Assembly (NCBI RefSeq): GCF_945859705.1
Contig: NC_079134.1
Span: 18,269,545-18,333,544, forward strand
DNA: 64,000 nucleotides
Reading direction: 5' to 3'
From: Episyrphus balteatus
Taxonomy: Eukaryota; Arthropoda; Insecta; Diptera; Syrphidae
The stretch's first letter is position 1, and the number at the start of each line of letters is the position of its first letter. The notes under the pieces are model-generated. The model was not told the DNA's origin. It did not search any database and was given only the letters and a program-made list of their open reading frames with translations. A program made the position numbers and the translations under genes. Below are positions 61,010 through 64,000 of this stretch, in pieces.

Positions 61010-64000
61010 TTATTATATTACTAAATGCCGACCGTAGTTACCACTCACTGATTCATTCATAATCAACGCACAGCTTATACTATAAGTGATAGAAAATTGA
61101 ATGATGTGTCAAATGATAGGTATATTGATGAAAGTGCACACTAAGAAAGGAATTTTTGAAATTCGTCGATTTAATAGGGTAAACTGGGGTAAAACGGTAA
61201 GTCCAAAATTGGGCTAAAATCTAAACGGGAGGGAGTAGAGAGATGATTTTTTTTGCTATAGATAGAGGAGATTAATTTAAGATGAACTGCATTTAAGAAA
61301 AAATTCTAAAAAATTTTCGAGCTAAGCTATAACGTTTTGTTTGAACGGTGATCAGGTGTAGCGGGTGTGACAAAATGATGATTATGGGTAGGGGAAATTT
61401 TTTTTGACAATTCTTAAGAGGTCAGATGATAGATGGAGGAAAAAAAAATTAGGCGTCTAATACGGATTTTTTTTAAATGCACTGGGTTTCGAAATATGAT
61501 TTTTTGAAAAACACCTACGTTTTTAGGGGTATTTTTGGGTAGTTTTTGATTTTTAGCTTTTTTTTGGTGCGTTCAAAAAATCTGAAACTTACAGGATATG
61601 TAGGTCTACGCTATATGCATACATGTGCAAAAAATTGGAGTTCTAAAATTAGTTTTGACTGAATAATAGGAAAAATAAGTTTTTAAAAAACAGGGTTTTT
61701 TACCGTTTTTAACTGATTTTTTTCGTTTTTGATTTTTATCTTTTTTTCTTTAAGAGATAGAGAAATATGTTATATGGGGAGTTGATAGAGTATAACTAGG
61801 ACTATATGTGTACCAAATTTCAATCATTTTTATAGACACAATTTTGAGATAACGGTAAATTAATGTGTTGTGTGTTCAACAGGTTATAACTTTTGATCTA
61901 GAGCAGATAGAAATTTGATTAAACTTTTCTGAGCATCCTGATACAATTACCTTTCATTTGGTATATCACACATAACGGTAGACCAACTACAAGCTACACA
62001 ATGTTAAATCAAGAAACTTGCGAAAACACTCGAAACACCAGTGGAGATCTGTTGCGCCATGAACAGTCACCAGTGTGGGAAGTACCGTAATCTCAGTCTG
62101 GAAATTCCACATGGTTGACTTTAAAAAATTCTAACTTTTCTTGTAGGCATCAGAAAAATACGATTGAACCGTCATGTCAAAGGTGAAACAATAAGCTTTC
62201 ACATGGTATAAAAATTTTTATAGGTTGTTATTGAAAAAAATTAATTTAATAGCATGAGAACAAAAAAATAATGGTTTTTTTTGCTTTTTTTGATGAAAAT
62301 ACATGAAGTTCAAAAAATTCTAGCTCTTTTTGTAGATGTCTCACAGACCTGATATATATATATATTTTAAGCTAAGACAACAAGCTTTCCGATGGTGTAA
62401 AAATTTTTATAGGTTGTCATTAAAAAAAATTGAATAAATGACGTGTGAAGATAAATTTATACGTTTTTTTTGCTTTTTTTGATCAAAATGATTGTTTTCA
62501 ATAAATTATTTTTATACTTTTTACACATTCTTGAAATTTTAATATAGCTTTATTCTTTAGGAAATTTTATAAGCTTTTTAATGGCATAATTTTTTTTTTA
62601 ACTTTTCATATTAAAAAATCGAGATTTTAATAAAAGAATAAAAAAAAAGGGTTTTTTTGGCTTTTTTTGTAAATTTTGCTAGACTTCAAAAAATTATTAC
62701 TTTTTTTCTACAAAACTCACAGATGTAAATAATGTCTCAATTTCTGGCTTAGATATCAAGCTATAACATGGTGTTATTATTTTTTAAAGAAAGTTGAAAA
62801 CAAAAATAAAAAAAAATAAAATAGTAATATTTTTTCGCTTTTTTTCAAGAAATACGTATTAATTCAAAGAATTAATGAAAAATTTAAAATATTGCAATCC
62901 ACCTATACATGATTGGTCGTAGTTTCTTCAATACTTGCTTGATTTTTAAGATTGAGGTATCAATAAAAAGGTAATTTCACATACAAAATTCAAAAAATAA
63001 AATCTTTTAAGATTCTTTAAAAACTAAGGAAGAAAGGCTTAAATAGCAAAAAAACGCCTAAATATAGCATTTTTTACTGTAGTGATTGAATTTATTATCC
63101 AAAAATTTTGAATTAAATGTATTTTTAAGACAATTATACGCTCAATTTGACATATCAAATATTAATATACGTCAACTACAAGCTTCCTGAAAAATAATTG
63201 AATTAGCAATTTTAAGCTGAATTCAAAATATTTGATCGGAAATATTTTATTTTCTTAATTTTTCTGACCATCAGCATAGTATTTTTTTTATTTTCAATAA
63301 GTACTCAGAATGATTTAAAAAGTTTTCTAATATAAATAATTGTTTTACGATATCTACGTGGTTCAAAATCAGTTTTTTAAATAATATACAATCAGAAACT
63401 CTAAATTTTATTCAAATATTTCAATCCACCTGTACATGATTTGTCACAGTTTCTTCGATAGGTACTTGCTTGATTTTCAAAATTTAGGTATCAATAAAAA
63501 GATAATTTGTCATTTAAAATTCAAAAAATAAAATACTTTAAAGTTGTATACAAAGTAAAGCAAGAAAGGCTTAAACAGCAGAAACCGCCTAAATACAACA
63601 TTTTTTACTGTAATGATTGCATTTCTTATCAAAAAATATTAAATTAAATGTATAATTTTTAAGACAATTATACTCTTAATTTGACATATAAATTACAAAT
63701 ATATGTGAACTACAAGCTTCCTGAGAAATAATTGAATTAGCTACTTTAAGCTAAATTCAAGATATTTGTTCGGAAATATTTCAAATTCTCAATTTTTCTG
63801 ACCACCTGCATAGTATTTTTATTTTCAATGAATAAAGTACTCAGAATGATTTAAAATGTTTTTCAATATAAATTATTAACGATGTCAACGGGGTTCAAAA
63901 TTACTTTTTTCAAATAATATTCAATCAGAAATTCTTAATTTTATTCAAATATTGCAATCCACCTGTACATGATTTGTCACAGTTTCTTCAATACTTGCTT
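61010..64000 (+). mobile_element. Helitron unit 3, diverged, runs off the window
   Basis: Starts right after the CTAG of unit 2 with TTATTATATTACTAAATGCC and CTCACTGATTCATTCATAAT, close to the usual Helitron 5' text. It is collinear with units 1 and 2 (ACTAAGAAAGG, TTTAATAGGGTAAA, the conserved block at about 61900-62115, GCTTTTTTTGAT modules) but clearly more diverged. The Harbinger-like and first CACTGG insertions are absent from their expected positions (about 63055-63170). The 3' end lies beyond 64000. Confidence 0.75.
62891..64000 (+). repeat. About 530-bp tandem repeat inside unit 3
   Basis: The phrase ATTGCAATCCACCT with ACATGATT and CACAGTTTCTTC starts at 62891, 63418 (ATTTCAATCC) and 63951, giving two full units of 527 and 533 bp and the start of a third cut by the window. 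Each unit contains GGCTTAAA, CGCCTAAATA and ATTTTTTACTGTA. Confidence 0.85.

Overview
This window is strongly AT-rich eukaryotic DNA, very probably from an insect. Homopolymer tracts, GTATGTAT/AGGTACCTA-type words and insect-style Helitron ends fit a fly or related insect, but the species cannot be fixed from the sequence. I find no protein-coding gene, tRNA or rRNA that I can support. The longest open frames (161 aa at 1002-1487, 134-137 aa elsewhere) match no family I recognise. The window reads as intergenic or deep-intronic DNA dominated by transposable elements and a satellite.

Layout. 1-5.8 kb is low-complexity AT-rich DNA with a dispersed repeat near 2.6-3.2 kb. 5.8-7.1 kb is a fragment of the Helitron family found again at the right end. 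7.86-8.19 kb is a short element with roughly 51-bp terminal inverted repeats (TIRs). 11.1-17.6 kb is one satellite array with a 72-bp unit, about 89 copies, containing higher-order repeats and four 48-bp deletion units. 20.2-20.9 kb is an inverted Helitron-family fragment. 21.16-22.09 kb is a hAT-like non-autonomous element with an 8-bp target duplication. 25.9-27.4 kb holds a foldback element nested in a palindromic element. 29.3-34.8 kb holds two degenerate tandem arrays, a MITE with about 22-bp TIRs, and a foldback element carrying two identical, oppositely oriented hammerhead-ribozyme motifs. 34.5-40.8 kb is mostly unremarkable.

41.2-64 kb is a head-to-tail array of a large non-autonomous Helitron: unit 1 at 41228-51675, unit 2 at 51676-61009, and a more diverged unit 3 from 61010 past the window edge. 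Units 1 and 2 each end in a small hairpin and CTAG, and the next unit starts directly at the junction. Units 1 and 2 are nearly identical and carry the same nested cargo: a Harbinger-like element with a 3-bp TAA duplication, two palindromic CACTGG elements, a MITE related to the one at 31.8 kb, and a 12-bp minisatellite. The clearest difference is a 1.1-kb foldback element at a TA site in unit 1, whose empty site is preserved in unit 2.

The most interesting items are the paired hammerhead motifs (33461-33533 minus, 33667-33739 plus), with a 10-nt perfect complementarity between the two hairpin loops, and the Helitron concatemer with its readable order of nested insertions. All alignments were made by eye.
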